From: an uncultured bacterium
GTDB lineage: Bacteria; Actinomycetota; Actinomycetes; S36-B12
Assembly: GCA_903940375.1 (NCBI GenBank)
Contig: CAJAKT010000233.1
Span: forward strand, 1-16,370
DNA: 16,370 nucleotides
Direction: 5' to 3'
Within the stretch, counting starts at the first letter, position 1, and each line of letters starts with the position of its first letter. Position numbers and translations under genes: made by a program. The notes beneath the pieces were generated by a model, which was not told where the DNA came from, did no database searches, and was given only the letters and a program-made list of their open reading frames with translations. Of the stretch, positions 1-6,890 are shown piece after piece.

Positions 1-525
1 CTCGACGATGGTCGCGCCGCCCATTCGAGCGCCCTTGGCCAGCGACACCGCGACGCCGACGGGATCCGCTCGTCCCTCGTCCGGCACGTACGATCCACCG
101 ACGAGGTCATCGATGCGTGCGAGCGGGAAGAGCTCCGCGATCTCCGAGGGGGTGACGATCTGATTCGGAACGCCGAAACCGACCTGAAAGTCTCGTTCGC
201 GAATCAGGGTCTCCATGCGCTCAGCATTCGTGGCAACGGATAGGTGACCGACGGGTCGGAAGCCGGTCGAGTGCCCGGTCTCCTGTTCCAGACGCGCATA
301 GAGATCGCGCGAGTAGCGAGCCATCCAGAGCGACGTGTCGTCGTGATAACCGGCGCTGGTGATCAGGCCGGCGGCGTGCCAGGTGGTCCCCGACGTGAGC
401 TCGTTCTTCTCGATCAGGAGGACGTCGCTGATGCCGAGCTTGGTCAGGTGGTAGGCAATGGAGCAGCCGATGACGCCGCCACCGACGATGACGATGCGTG
501 CACGGGACGGCAGCGACGGTGACAC
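1..525 (-). CDS. FAD-dependent oxidoreductase, dimethylglycine/sarcosine dehydrogenase-like (partial, N-terminal 175 residues)
   Basis: Reading the minus strand from a GTG at 525 gives 175 uninterrupted codons to the window edge; the 3' end lies outside. The N-terminus holds an FAD-binding Rossmann motif, IVIVGGGVIG (GxGxxG at residues 15-20), with acidic E39 closing the second strand where the FAD ribose binds. SGTTWHAAGLI follows at 45-55. In dimethylglycine dehydrogenase the histidine of this TWHAAG motif carries covalent FAD, so H50 is a candidate flavin attachment site. Later DEGRADP is also typical of the family. Known members oxidatively N-demethylate dimethylglycine or sarcosine, and many carry a C-terminal GcvT-like folate domain; whether this one does cannot be seen. 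The start is chosen on CTGGAG six bases upstream. It lies 34 bases after the PotC-like gene on the same strand, so it is probably the last visible gene of the transporter operon. The family call is firm; the substrate is unknown. Confidence 0.9.
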   Translation of the reverse strand, partial: MSPSLPSRARIVIVGGGVIGCSIAYHLTKLGISDVLLIEKNELTSGTTWHAAGLITSAGYHDDTSLWMARYSRDLYARLEQETGHSTGFRPVGHLSVATNAERMETLIRERDFQVGFGVPNQIVTPSEIAELFPLARIDDLVGGSYVPDEGRADPVGVAVSLAKGARMGGATIVE

Positions 526-530
526 GCGGT

Positions 531-536
531 CTCCAG
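531..536 (-). promoter_or_regulatory. Ribosome binding site of the partial flavoprotein gene
   Basis: Minus-strand CTGGAG ends five bases before the GTG at 525. It decides the non-ATG start of the partial flavoprotein gene. Confidence 0.6.
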
Positions 537-559
537 AGGTCGGGTGATGAGCAGCGGAA

Positions 560-1486
560 CTAGAAGTTTCCGGCGAACGCGCCGAGGCTGGACTCCTCGC
601 CCTCGCTCTTTCCCCAGCGCCGGTAGGCCAGCCAGCCCAGTAGGACGACGGTGAGCGACGCGATCAGGACCAGAGTGGCAAGTGCGTTGAGCGCAGGTGT
701 GGGAGCGGCCCGTGCCGCGGAGTAGATGCGCATCGACGTGGTCTCGGTGCTCGCGTCAGAGGAGAGGTACCGCACGAGCACGAAGTTGTCGAGTACATCG
801 GCGAACACGAGGATGGCGCTGACGAGGATCGCCGGGTACAGCATCGGGAGAAGTGCCCGTCGGACGGCACCGAGCGCCGTGGCTCCCAGGTCGCGCGCAG
901 CCTCCTCGTACTGCTTGCCGATGGTGAGCATGCGCGCGCGGACGATGACGACGGGGTAGGACAGCTGGAAGGTGATCAGTCCGATCACCTGAGCCGTGGT
1001 GCCGAGCGTGAAGGGGGTCGCTAGAAGCGTGATCATGAAGAGAAGGCCGATCGCCAGGGCGATCTCCGGGATCACGAAGGACATGAGCACCGCGAAGTTC
1101 GCACCGCTCGGGATGCGACCGCGCCAGCGGTCCAGCGCGAGGGCGAGGGTTACGCCCAGCGGCACGGTGATGAGGGTCGCGACGACCGCTAGCAGCAGGG
1201 TATGCGTGAGTGCGCTGCGCAGGCTGGGGTCGTTGGCGACGGAGCCAACCGGGTCCCAGGTGTACCAGCGCAGGGAGAAGCCCTGCCACACGCTGCGGGA
1301 TCGACCAGCGTTGAACGAGAACAGCACGGCGATGGCCACCGGAACCAAGGACCACAGCAGGTAGATGACGGTCACGGTGGCCAGGCCGCGTGCCTTGGGC
1401 GTGGAGCTCTGGCGCCGCCACCGACGACTGCGTCCGAGTTCGGGGTCGCGCATCGCCATGTCGACGGGGGCTGCCGAGATGGTCAT
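560..1486 (-). CDS. potC: PotC-like ABC transporter permease
   Basis: 308 residues, the usual length for this family plus an extended basic cytoplasmic N-terminus (about 40 residues before the first membrane helix). About six hydrophobic segments are visible. The permease coupling loop (EAA motif) reads EEAARDLGA...LLPMLYPAI at roughly residues 195-220; it docks on the ATPase. Family members are inner-membrane subunits of spermidine/putrescine-type importers, but this subfamily also imports other organic cations and amino-acid derivatives. The ATG overlaps the TGA of the PotB-like gene as ATGA (1483-1486), and GGAG at 1495-1498 on the minus strand serves as its binding site. Translation is therefore probably coupled. 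The potC symbol indicates family position, not proven polyamine specificity. Confidence 0.9.
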   Translation of the reverse strand: MTISAAPVDMAMRDPELGRSRRWRRQSSTPKARGLATVTVIYLLWSLVPVAIAVLFSFNAGRSRSVWQGFSLRWYTWDPVGSVANDPSLRSALTHTLLLAVVATLITVPLGVTLALALDRWRGRIPSGANFAVLMSFVIPEIALAIGLLFMITLLATPFTLGTTAQVIGLITFQLSYPVVIVRARMLTIGKQYEEAARDLGATALGAVRRALLPMLYPAILVSAILVFADVLDNFVLVRYLSSDASTETTSMRIYSAARAAPTPALNALATLVLIASLTVVLLGWLAYRRWGKSEGEESSLGAFAGNF

Positions 1487-2379
1487 GAGCGGGTCTCCGA
1501 TCGGGCGACCGTGCGTGTGTACAGGATCATCGGTGCCGCCAGGACGAGCAGCACGAGTAGGAGAAGTGCAGCAGCCTGTCCGGACTGCCCCGGTGTCTGG
1601 ATGGTGCCGTTGATGAGGTTGCCGATCATCGACGTGTCGGGGGAGCCGGAGAGCAGGTCACTGGTGAAGTAGTCGCCCATCATCGGCAGCGCCACGAGCA
1701 GCATCCCGGCAGCGATGCCGGGAATGCTCATGGGAATGACGACGCGCCGGAACACGTCGAAGCCGCTGGCCCCCAGGTCACGGGCCGCCTCGAGCAGGCT
1801 CGGACTGATCCGATCGAGGGCGGCGAACAGCGGCAGGATCATGTACGGGACGTAGCCGTAGATGAGCCCCATCACCACGGTGTAGGGCTTCCCTGAGAGC
1901 CAGTTCACCTCGAGGGGGAGCAGCCCGCCGAGGGAGATGACGCTGTTGACGAGGCCGTCGGTCTGCAGCAGGTTCACCCACGCCAGCATGCGCATCATGT
2001 AGCTGATCCAGAAGGGCGCGACGAGCAGCACCAGCACGAGGCCCTTGCGCTTGCCGGCATAACGCGCGGTGAAGTAGGCGACAGGGAAGGCGATGATCAG
2101 GCTGACGATGACGGCGGTCACGACGTAGGTGATGGTGCGCGTGATCGGCGGAAGATAGAAGTTGTTCGCGCCGAAGATCCGGTCGAGGGTGATGGCGATC
2201 TGATCGAATCGCCAGTCGAGCGGGTTCCAGGCCGGGATCGACGTCCGGAAGATCGGATCGACCTGACCGAATGCGATGCAGAGGACGACGTAGAACGGGA
2301 TCGCAAGGAACAGGGCAAGCCACAGGAACGAGGGGATGGCCAGGGCCGGCCACAGGAAGCGCTGGGAACGCTTGGCCAC
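1483..2379 (-). CDS. potB: PotB-like ABC transporter permease
   Basis: 298 residues with an N-terminal membrane helix (FLWPALAIPSFLWLALFLAI) and about five more hydrophobic segments. The coupling loop LLEAARDLGASGFDVFRR...IPMSIPGI near residues 190-220 is the classical EAA motif of importer permeases. It pairs with the PotC-like subunit in the membrane. The start is a GTG at 2379 that directly abuts the TGA of the PotD-like gene (TGAGTG). No strong Shine-Dalgarno is present there, so I infer translational coupling to potD. The 3' end overlaps potC by four bases. Confidence 0.9.
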   Translation of the reverse strand: MAKRSQRFLWPALAIPSFLWLALFLAIPFYVVLCIAFGQVDPIFRTSIPAWNPLDWRFDQIAITLDRIFGANNFYLPPITRTITYVVTAVIVSLIIAFPVAYFTARYAGKRKGLVLVLLVAPFWISYMMRMLAWVNLLQTDGLVNSVISLGGLLPLEVNWLSGKPYTVVMGLIYGYVPYMILPLFAALDRISPSLLEAARDLGASGFDVFRRVVIPMSIPGIAAGMLLVALPMMGDYFTSDLLSGSPDTSMIGNLINGTIQTPGQSGQAAALLLLVLLVLAAPMILYTRTVARSETRS

Positions 2380-3651
2380 TCAGGCACCGGCCTTGAACTG
2401 CTGCCAGATGGCGAGGTACTTCGCCTCGGTGTCCGGCGGAAGCTCGAGCAGACGGTATCCCGCATCGAAGTAGCCCGGGAGCACGACGGCTTCCGTCAGG
2501 TTTGGCGGGATGAAGCCGTCGGACACCAGTTGCTCGGGCGTGATCGACACCTGCGGTGGCTGGTAGCCCGTGAAGGCGAAGTTGTTCATCGCCTGCTTCG
2601 CATCCATCACGTGGTTGATGAACAGGTGCGACAGCACGGGATTCTGGCCGCCCTTGAGGGACACCATGGTGTCGTTGTTGACCACGCCTGCGCCGTCCTT
2701 GGGGAACCAGTACCGAAGGATCGACGGGTCAGTGCCTTCGGGCAGGTAGCTGACCGCATTGATGAGGTCACCTGACCACGCCTGGCTGAGATCGAGGCGG
2801 CCCTCGGGCAGATCGGTGTAGCCCGTGATGGTGACGCGAGGCTGGGTCTTCTCGTTCATCTGCAGGAGTGCGTCGCGAACAGCAGCCAGCAGTGCGTCAT
2901 CACCAGTGTTCACGTCCGTGCCGCCGTTGCGCAGCAGCGTCATGCCGATGACCTCGCGGTAGTCATCGAGGACGGCGATGTGCTCCTGGTACTGGGGGTC
3001 CCAGAACACGTCGTAGGGATTCGGGCGCGCGGCGATGTCTTCCGTCACGCGGTCGGTACGCCAGCCGATGCCCGTCGTGTAAAGCGTGTAGGGGGTGGTG
3101 TACTGCCACTCCATGTCGTAGAACGGGTTGAGGAACTCGGGATACACGTTGGCGATGTTGGGGATGTACGAGTGCTGCAGGGGCCGGACGAGGTTGGCCA
3201 GCACGAGCTTGCCGATCTGGTCATAGCTGGGGAAGTAGACGTCGAACGGAACGGCGCCGCTACGAATCTTCGCGAGAGCCTCGAGGGTGTCGTTGAACGT
3301 GGACAGCTCCACCTTCACACCGGTATCGGCGTACTTCTCCTCGAAGGACTTGATGATGCCGGGATCGAGGTAGTCGGCGTAGTTGTAGAGCCGCAGGACG
3401 GCATCCTTCTCGGGGGAGAGCCCAGAGGCGATCGCCTCGTTGCCGGGATTGATCGGCCACTTCACCGGATTAGTCGGGGAGGCGATCTGCAGGCTCGGCG
3501 CACCTGAGCCAGCGGTACCGGCGGGGGTGGACGAGTCTGCGCGAGCGCAGGCAGCGAGCGCCATGGCCCCTGGTCCAGCGAGTAATGCTGCCTGCAGGAT
3601 GCGTCGACGGGACATGCCCAAGCGAGCAATGTCTCCGGTCAGTTCCGTCAT
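2380..3651 (-). CDS. potD: PotD-like substrate-binding lipoprotein with Tat signal
   Basis: I start this at the ATG at 3651, giving 423 residues. The reading frame stays open to a TTG at 3711, but that lies inside the promoter/operator region. The N-terminus has a twin-arginine motif SRRRIL (residues 14-19), a hydrophobic stretch and a lipobox LAAC (C35), so a folded lipoprotein exported by Tat is predicted. The mature part begins with a Thr/Ser/Gly-rich linker. LYNYADYLDPG follows, the first strand and ligand-pocket edge of spermidine/putrescine-type binding proteins (YNWxDYI in PotD). TTGIGWRTDRV and KDGAGVVNNDTMVSLKGG correspond to later conserved blocks. It heads the operon potD-potB-potC-flavoprotein. 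The ligand could be a polyamine or another amine, betaine or N-methyl compound; the flavoprotein and demethylase-like neighbours favour the latter, by inference only. Confidence 0.9.
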   Translation of the reverse strand: MTELTGDIARLGMSRRRILQAALLAGPGAMALAACARADSSTPAGTAGSGAPSLQIASPTNPVKWPINPGNEAIASGLSPEKDAVLRLYNYADYLDPGIIKSFEEKYADTGVKVELSTFNDTLEALAKIRSGAVPFDVYFPSYDQIGKLVLANLVRPLQHSYIPNIANVYPEFLNPFYDMEWQYTTPYTLYTTGIGWRTDRVTEDIAARPNPYDVFWDPQYQEHIAVLDDYREVIGMTLLRNGGTDVNTGDDALLAAVRDALLQMNEKTQPRVTITGYTDLPEGRLDLSQAWSGDLINAVSYLPEGTDPSILRYWFPKDGAGVVNNDTMVSLKGGQNPVLSHLFINHVMDAKQAMNNFAFTGYQPPQVSITPEQLVSDGFIPPNLTEAVVLPGYFDAGYRLLELPPDTEAKYLAIWQQFKAGA

Positions 3652-3682
3652 GGGGCCCCCAGGCTCGGCGAGTGAGAGCCCT

Positions 3683-3711
3683 ACCCTGACTGAGGGTTCA
3701 GTATTCTGCAA
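3683..3711 (-). promoter_or_regulatory. Candidate promoter of the potD operon
   Basis: On the minus strand, TTGCAG (3711-3706) and CAGGGT (3688-3683) are separated by 17 bases, a plausible -35/-10 pair. This predicts a leader of about 25 bases before the ATG at 3651. The palindrome at 3686-3701 fills the spacer and touches the -10, so its binding protein should repress. Confidence 0.45.
3686..3701. promoter_or_regulatory. Candidate TetR operator, site 1 (potD/potA divergent region)
   Basis: CTGACTGAGGGTTCAG matches the CTGA-N8-TCAG palindrome found at four other places in the window. It is the weakest copy: the arms are perfect only in the outer four bases. It sits between divergent potD and potA, inside the candidate potD promoter and near the -35 zone of potA, so one site could govern the whole transporter. 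Confidence 0.55.
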
Positions 3712-3717
3712 TAGATT
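3712..3717 (+). promoter_or_regulatory. Candidate -10 element for potA
   Basis: TAGATT fits the TANNNT -10 pattern. It lies 69 bases before the GTG start, and the site-1 palindrome covers where its -35 would be. No good -35 is seen, so support is weak. Confidence 0.3.
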
Positions 3718-3770
3718 CGGGTGAACTCGTCTACTGTTCGATTCGCTGACGGCGGCTGGTCGCCTCAGTC

Positions 3771-3779
3771 GGAGGAGGG
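3771..3779 (+). promoter_or_regulatory. Strong Shine-Dalgarno that fixes the potA start
   Basis: GGAGGAGGG lies seven bases before the GTG at 3787. It argues for that start over an in-frame GTG at 3721, which would add 22 residues lacking family character and has no binding site. Confidence 0.8.
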
Positions 3780-3786
3780 TTCACGC

Positions 3787-4878
3787 GTGCGCGGTGGCGC
3801 TATCGAGTTGAGTGGACTCACCAAGTCCTACGGGACAGTGACCGCTGTGCGCGGCATCGACATCTCGATTGAAGCCGGTGAGTTCTTCTCCTTACTCGGC
3901 CCCTCGGGGTGTGGCAAGACCTCCACCCTGCGCATGATCGCGGGCTTCGAGGAGGCCACCGCGGGAGTCGTCCTCCTCGACGGGCAGGACGTGACGCATG
4001 TGCCGCCGAACCTGCGGCCGGTCAATACCGTCTTCCAGAACTACGCACTCTTCCCGTTCATGTCCGTCGCGGACAATGTGGCGTTTGGGCTCAAGTACGT
4101 TGATGTCTCTAAGGATGAGGCGCGCCGGATGGTGGGCGAGGCGCTTGAGCGTGTGCGATTGAGCGAGTACGCGAAGCGAAAGCCTGGGCAGCTGTCCGGT
4201 GGTCAGCAGCAACGCGTCGCGCTGGCACGTGCACTTGTTCTCGGCCCCAAGGTCCTCCTCCTCGACGAGCCGCTGGGCGCCCTCGACGCGAAGTTGCGCA
4301 AGACCTTGCAGATCGAGTTGAAGTCCCTGCAGGAGTCAGTCGGCATCACGTTCGTCTACGTGACCCACGACCAGGAGGAGGCACTCACGATGAGTGACCG
4401 AATCGCGGTCATGGCCGAGGGCCGCGTGGAGCAGATCGGGTCGCCCACGGAGGTCTATGAGCGTCCAGCGACCGCCTATGTCGCGGACTTCCTCGGCAGC
4501 GCCAATGTCCTGCACGTCGATGTTGTGGGTCCGGCGGGTGAGGGCCGTACATCGGTCCGCATCGGTGGAACGGTCGTCGATGCAGACGGGCCGGGAGTTC
4601 CGGGCGAGCGCGGCACCCTCGTCATCCGGCCTGAACGAGTGCGGCTTGTTTCCGTCCAGAGCGATCACAGCGTCACGGCGACCATCGAACGGACGGTGTA
4701 CCTCGGGGCGATGTCGGATGTCGTTGTCACGCTGCCGACGGGGGAGTCGCTGTCTGCTCGCGTTGCCAGCGAGGACGCGGGCGGGTTCCTTCGCGGTGAG
4801 CCGGTGGGCGTGCTGCTGCGCGCCGAGGCGATGCGGCTCGTGCCAGCAGGCGCCCTGCCTGTCAACAGCGGGGAGTGA
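3787..4878 (+). CDS. potA: PotA-like ABC transporter ATPase
   Basis: 363 residues from a GTG start. All nucleotide-binding motifs are intact: Walker A GPSGCGKT (38-45), Q-loop Q84 (VFQNYALFP), signature LSGGQ (136-140), Walker B LLLDEP (157-162) with catalytic E161, D-loop GALD and switch histidine H194 (YVTHDQEEA). After about residue 230 comes the beta-rich TOBE-type regulatory domain usual in PotA, MalK and similar ATPases, so the length is normal for the family. It powers import through the PotB/PotC-like pair encoded on the opposite strand. Encoding the ATPase divergently rather than first in a potABCD operon is uncommon but workable with a shared operator. It ends 12 bases from the convergent acyl-CoA dehydrogenase gene, with no clear terminator between. 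Confidence 0.93.
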   Translation: MRGGAIELSGLTKSYGTVTAVRGIDISIEAGEFFSLLGPSGCGKTSTLRMIAGFEEATAGVVLLDGQDVTHVPPNLRPVNTVFQNYALFPFMSVADNVAFGLKYVDVSKDEARRMVGEALERVRLSEYAKRKPGQLSGGQQQRVALARALVLGPKVLLLDEPLGALDAKLRKTLQIELKSLQESVGITFVYVTHDQEEALTMSDRIAVMAEGRVEQIGSPTEVYERPATAYVADFLGSANVLHVDVVGPAGEGRTSVRIGGTVVDADGPGVPGERGTLVIRPERVRLVSVQSDHSVTATIERTVYLGAMSDVVVTLPTGESLSARVASEDAGGFLRGEPVGVLLRAEAMRLVPAGALPVNSGE

Positions 4879-4890
4879 AGGCTCCGTCCG

Positions 4891-6054
4891 TCAGGTGAGC
4901 ATCCGGTCGACACCACGTCGCTCGAGGGATCGCAGGACCACGAGACGTTGAATCTCTGACGTGCCTTCCCAGATCCGGTCGACGCGCAGTTCGCGCCAGA
5001 ACCGCTCGACCGCATTCGTGCGCATGTAGCCGCGTCCGCCGAACATCTGCACGCATCGATCGGCGCAGCGGTTCGCCGCCTCCGAGCAGAACAGCTTGGC
5101 CATGGAGGCCTTGCCGTGGATGAGCTTGGCATCTGCGCCGACATCGGAGAGCCGTGCGACCTCAAGTCCGAGGAGTCTTCCGGCGGCCGCATCGGCCGCG
5201 CTGTCGGCGATCGGGAAGCTCGGGCCCTGGTGGTCGATCAGCCGGGCACCGCCCTGCTCACGATGGGCAGCCCAGTCGACGGTCTCCTCGATGAGCCGCT
5301 GCATCGCGCCTACGCAGCGCGCTGCGATCCCGAGGCGCTCCTCTGTGAACCAGCGACGCTGCAGGTCTTCGCCGTTGCCGAGTCCACCGAGGATGTCGGC
5401 ATCGGTGAGCCGAACATCGGTGAAGCGCATCGTGGGGTGGCCGTGCGGGTAGTTGTGCGTGAAGGGAACGTCCTCGACGATCTCGATGCCGGGGGAGCCG
5501 GCCGGCACGGCGAACAGCGTGGGAAGGCGTTCGGCGCCTGCGTAGGCCATGACGACGATGACCGATGCGACGGTGCCGAATGTGACGAACCACTTCTCCC
5601 CGTTCAGCAGCCAGCCGTCGTTGTCGATGCGAGTGGCCGTCGTGGTCATCATGGTTGGATCACTGCCGGCGTCCGCCTCAGTGACGGCATAGGCATCGTG
5701 CAGCTCGCCCAGCAGTGCTGGCTTGAGCCAGCGGTCGATCTGTGCGGGTGTGCCGGCCTTCCAGACGTTGTACGCGTTCGGGACGTACCACGAGACCCCG
5801 TTTGTCGACCGGCCCATCTGCTCCTCGACGAGGAACCATTGCGTCGTTGTCCAGCTGTGGCCACCGTTCTCGATGAGATGGGCACCGCCCTGCACGCCGA
5901 ACTCGAGCGCGGCCGCACGGATCATGGCCTGGTCCTCGGGCGGCAGCGGACCGCCGGCGAGCTCGGCCTTGACCTCGAGCGGGATGAGGATCTCATCGAC
6001 GAACCGCGCGGCGCGCGCGCGAAGCTCGGAGTCCTGCGTGCTGAGAGTGTCCAT
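4891..6054 (-). CDS. Acyl-CoA dehydrogenase
   Basis: 387 residues, the normal length for the family. Visible hallmarks are the FAD/substrate signature AVTEADAGSD in the middle domain and the C-terminal run QMFGGRGYMRTNAVERFWR, then DRIWEGTSEIQ. The glutamate of that WEGTSEIQ motif (E363) aligns with the catalytic base of medium-chain acyl-CoA dehydrogenase. The enzyme removes hydrogens from the alpha and beta carbons of an acyl-CoA thioester and passes electrons to ETF. The ATG is supported by AGGAG six bases upstream (minus strand 6065-6061). It is divergent from the tetR gene with one palindrome between them. With an ADP-forming acyl-CoA synthetase under the same palindrome, it probably acts on the thioester that synthetase makes. 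Chain length and substrate are not readable. Confidence 0.93.
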   Translation of the reverse strand: MDTLSTQDSELRARAARFVDEILIPLEVKAELAGGPLPPEDQAMIRAAALEFGVQGGAHLIENGGHSWTTTQWFLVEEQMGRSTNGVSWYVPNAYNVWKAGTPAQIDRWLKPALLGELHDAYAVTEADAGSDPTMMTTTATRIDNDGWLLNGEKWFVTFGTVASVIVVMAYAGAERLPTLFAVPAGSPGIEIVEDVPFTHNYPHGHPTMRFTDVRLTDADILGGLGNGEDLQRRWFTEERLGIAARCVGAMQRLIEETVDWAAHREQGGARLIDHQGPSFPIADSAADAAAGRLLGLEVARLSDVGADAKLIHGKASMAKLFCSEAANRCADRCVQMFGGRGYMRTNAVERFWRELRVDRIWEGTSEIQRLVVLRSLERRGVDRMLT

Positions 6055-6097
6055 GGCGATCTCCTACACTGCGTCCGTGACGTGGCGGCACGTCAAA

Positions 6098-6113
6098 CTG
6101 AATGACCATTCAG
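6098..6113. promoter_or_regulatory. Candidate TetR operator, site 2 (acyl-CoA dehydrogenase/tetR divergent region)
   Basis: CTGAATGACCATTCAG is a perfect 7+2+7 inverted repeat centred between the divergent starts at 6054 and 6154. TTGACG (minus, 6096-6091) and TTGACC (plus, 6120-6125) flank it almost symmetrically and resemble -35 boxes for the two genes. Convincing -10 boxes were not found. A TetR gene beside a palindrome in its own divergent promoter is the classical autoregulated arrangement. Confidence 0.75.
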
Positions 6114-6153
6114 ATGCCGTTGACCGCACAGTACCCGAGTCGACGGGAGTTCG

Positions 6154-6807
6154 ATGGCCATCGTGGCGGAGGAAGACAAGGCCCCTGGCGGGCGACGTGA
6201 GCGCATCCTCCGTTCGACGATCGAGGTCATCCGTGAACGCGGGTTCGCGGGCACTCGGGTGTCCGACATCGCCGAGCGGGCCGGTACCTCCCAGGGCCTC
6301 GTGCTGTACCACTTCGGCTCACTGGCCCAAGCCCTCTCGACGAGCCTGACCCTGCTGGAAGACGAGTTCTACACGGAACTCGACGAGGAACTGGGCCAGG
6401 CCGACGGCCCGATCGACCGGTTGTGGCACATGGCCGAACTGGCATCGGGCTATGGCCCCGCGGTCGGTGACTGGCGCCTGTGGCTGGAGCTGTGGGCGCG
6501 TGCCATGCACGACGAGGATGCCCGGCAGGCGCGCGAGTCACTCGACCGCCGGTGGCGTGCCGCACTGCTGACGGTGATCGTGGAAGGGGTCACGGCTGGT
6601 GACTTCGTCGTGTCGGATCCGGCGCGCGCCAGCCTGCGGCTGGCCGCCTTGATGGACGGACTGGCCATCCAACTGGCGTTGGAGGACCCGGGGATGACCC
6701 GGGCGACGTTCACGGACCTGTGGTGGGAGGCGGCCGTACTGGAGCTGCAGATCAGTGATCCCAAGCGTGATAAGCCCCCTCGGAAGCGAGCCAAGACCAG
6801 GGCGTAA
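6154..6807 (+). CDS. TetR-family transcriptional regulator
   Basis: 217 residues, normal for the family. Residues 14-60 form the N-terminal three-helix DNA-binding domain: RERILRSTIEVIRERGF, then TRVSDIAERAGTSQG (helix-turn-helix), then LVLYHFGS, the conserved YxHF block at the end of recognition helix 3. The rest is helical ligand-binding and dimer domain. The LVLYHFGS form and the tryptophan-rich WRLWLELWARA segment recall BetI-type regulators, but I cannot assign a ligand. The tail is strongly basic (KRDKPPRKRAKTRA). GGGAG lies four bases before the ATG. It sits at the centre of the palindrome-bearing locus and is divergent from the acyl-CoA dehydrogenase gene. I infer that it binds all five CTGA-N8-TCAG sites and is released by the pathway substrate or a CoA ester of it. 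Confidence 0.92.
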   Translation: MAIVAEEDKAPGGRRERILRSTIEVIRERGFAGTRVSDIAERAGTSQGLVLYHFGSLAQALSTSLTLLEDEFYTELDEELGQADGPIDRLWHMAELASGYGPAVGDWRLWLELWARAMHDEDARQARESLDRRWRAALLTVIVEGVTAGDFVVSDPARASLRLAALMDGLAIQLALEDPGMTRATFTDLWWEAAVLELQISDPKRDKPPRKRAKTRA

Positions 6808-6819
6808 CGGCGGAAATCC

Positions 6820-6849
6820 TTGCTGAATGGCCAGTCAGGATGGTAGTCT
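6820..6849 (+). promoter_or_regulatory. Candidate promoter of the aminotransferase gene
   Basis: TTGCTG (6820-6825) and TAGTCT (6844-6849) are spaced by 18 bases, predicting transcription from about 6856. Operator copy 6823-6838 overlaps the -35 and spacer, and copy 6859-6874 lies immediately after the predicted start point. Confidence 0.5.
6823..6838. promoter_or_regulatory. Candidate TetR operator, site 3 (upstream copy before the aminotransferase)
   Basis: CTGAATGGCCAGTCAG has six of seven arm pairs, with a two-base spacer. It lies 16 bases after the tetR stop and overlaps the candidate -35/spacer of the aminotransferase promoter. Confidence 0.6.
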
Positions 6850-6854
6850 CGCGC

Positions 6855-6878
6855 AATCCTGAACGAACGTTCAGGATT
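6855..6878. promoter_or_regulatory. Candidate TetR operator, site 4 (24-base perfect palindrome)
   Basis: Arms AATCCTGAACG and CGTTCAGGATT flank a two-base AA spacer. This is a perfect 11+2+11 inverted repeat and the strongest copy of the set, with core CTGAACGAACGTTCAG at 6859-6874. It is centred 36 bases from site 3, so two dimers could bind near each other. It lies over the predicted first transcribed bases, 12 bases before the ATG at 6891. Confidence 0.8.
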
Positions 6879-6890
6879 GAGGATGTCCTG

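Noticed and set aside
3652..3711. Extension of the PotD-like protein to a TTG at 3711
   Set aside because: It would place 20 coding residues across the candidate promoter and operator; the ATG at 3651 leads straight into a normal Tat signal peptide.
3721..3786. Earlier GTG start for potA at 3721
   Set aside because: There is no ribosome binding site there, the added residues are unlike the family, and a strong GGAGGAGGG precedes the GTG at 3787.
5116..6105. 329-codon plus-strand frame opposite the acyl-CoA dehydrogenase
   Set aside because: The minus strand encodes a full-length acyl-CoA dehydrogenase with both family signatures; the antisense frame shows no recognisable domain.
6840..6890. 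Earlier ATG (6840) for the aminotransferase
   Set aside because: It would put the start before the 24-base palindrome and ahead of the predicted transcription start; GAGGA properly precedes the ATG at 6891.
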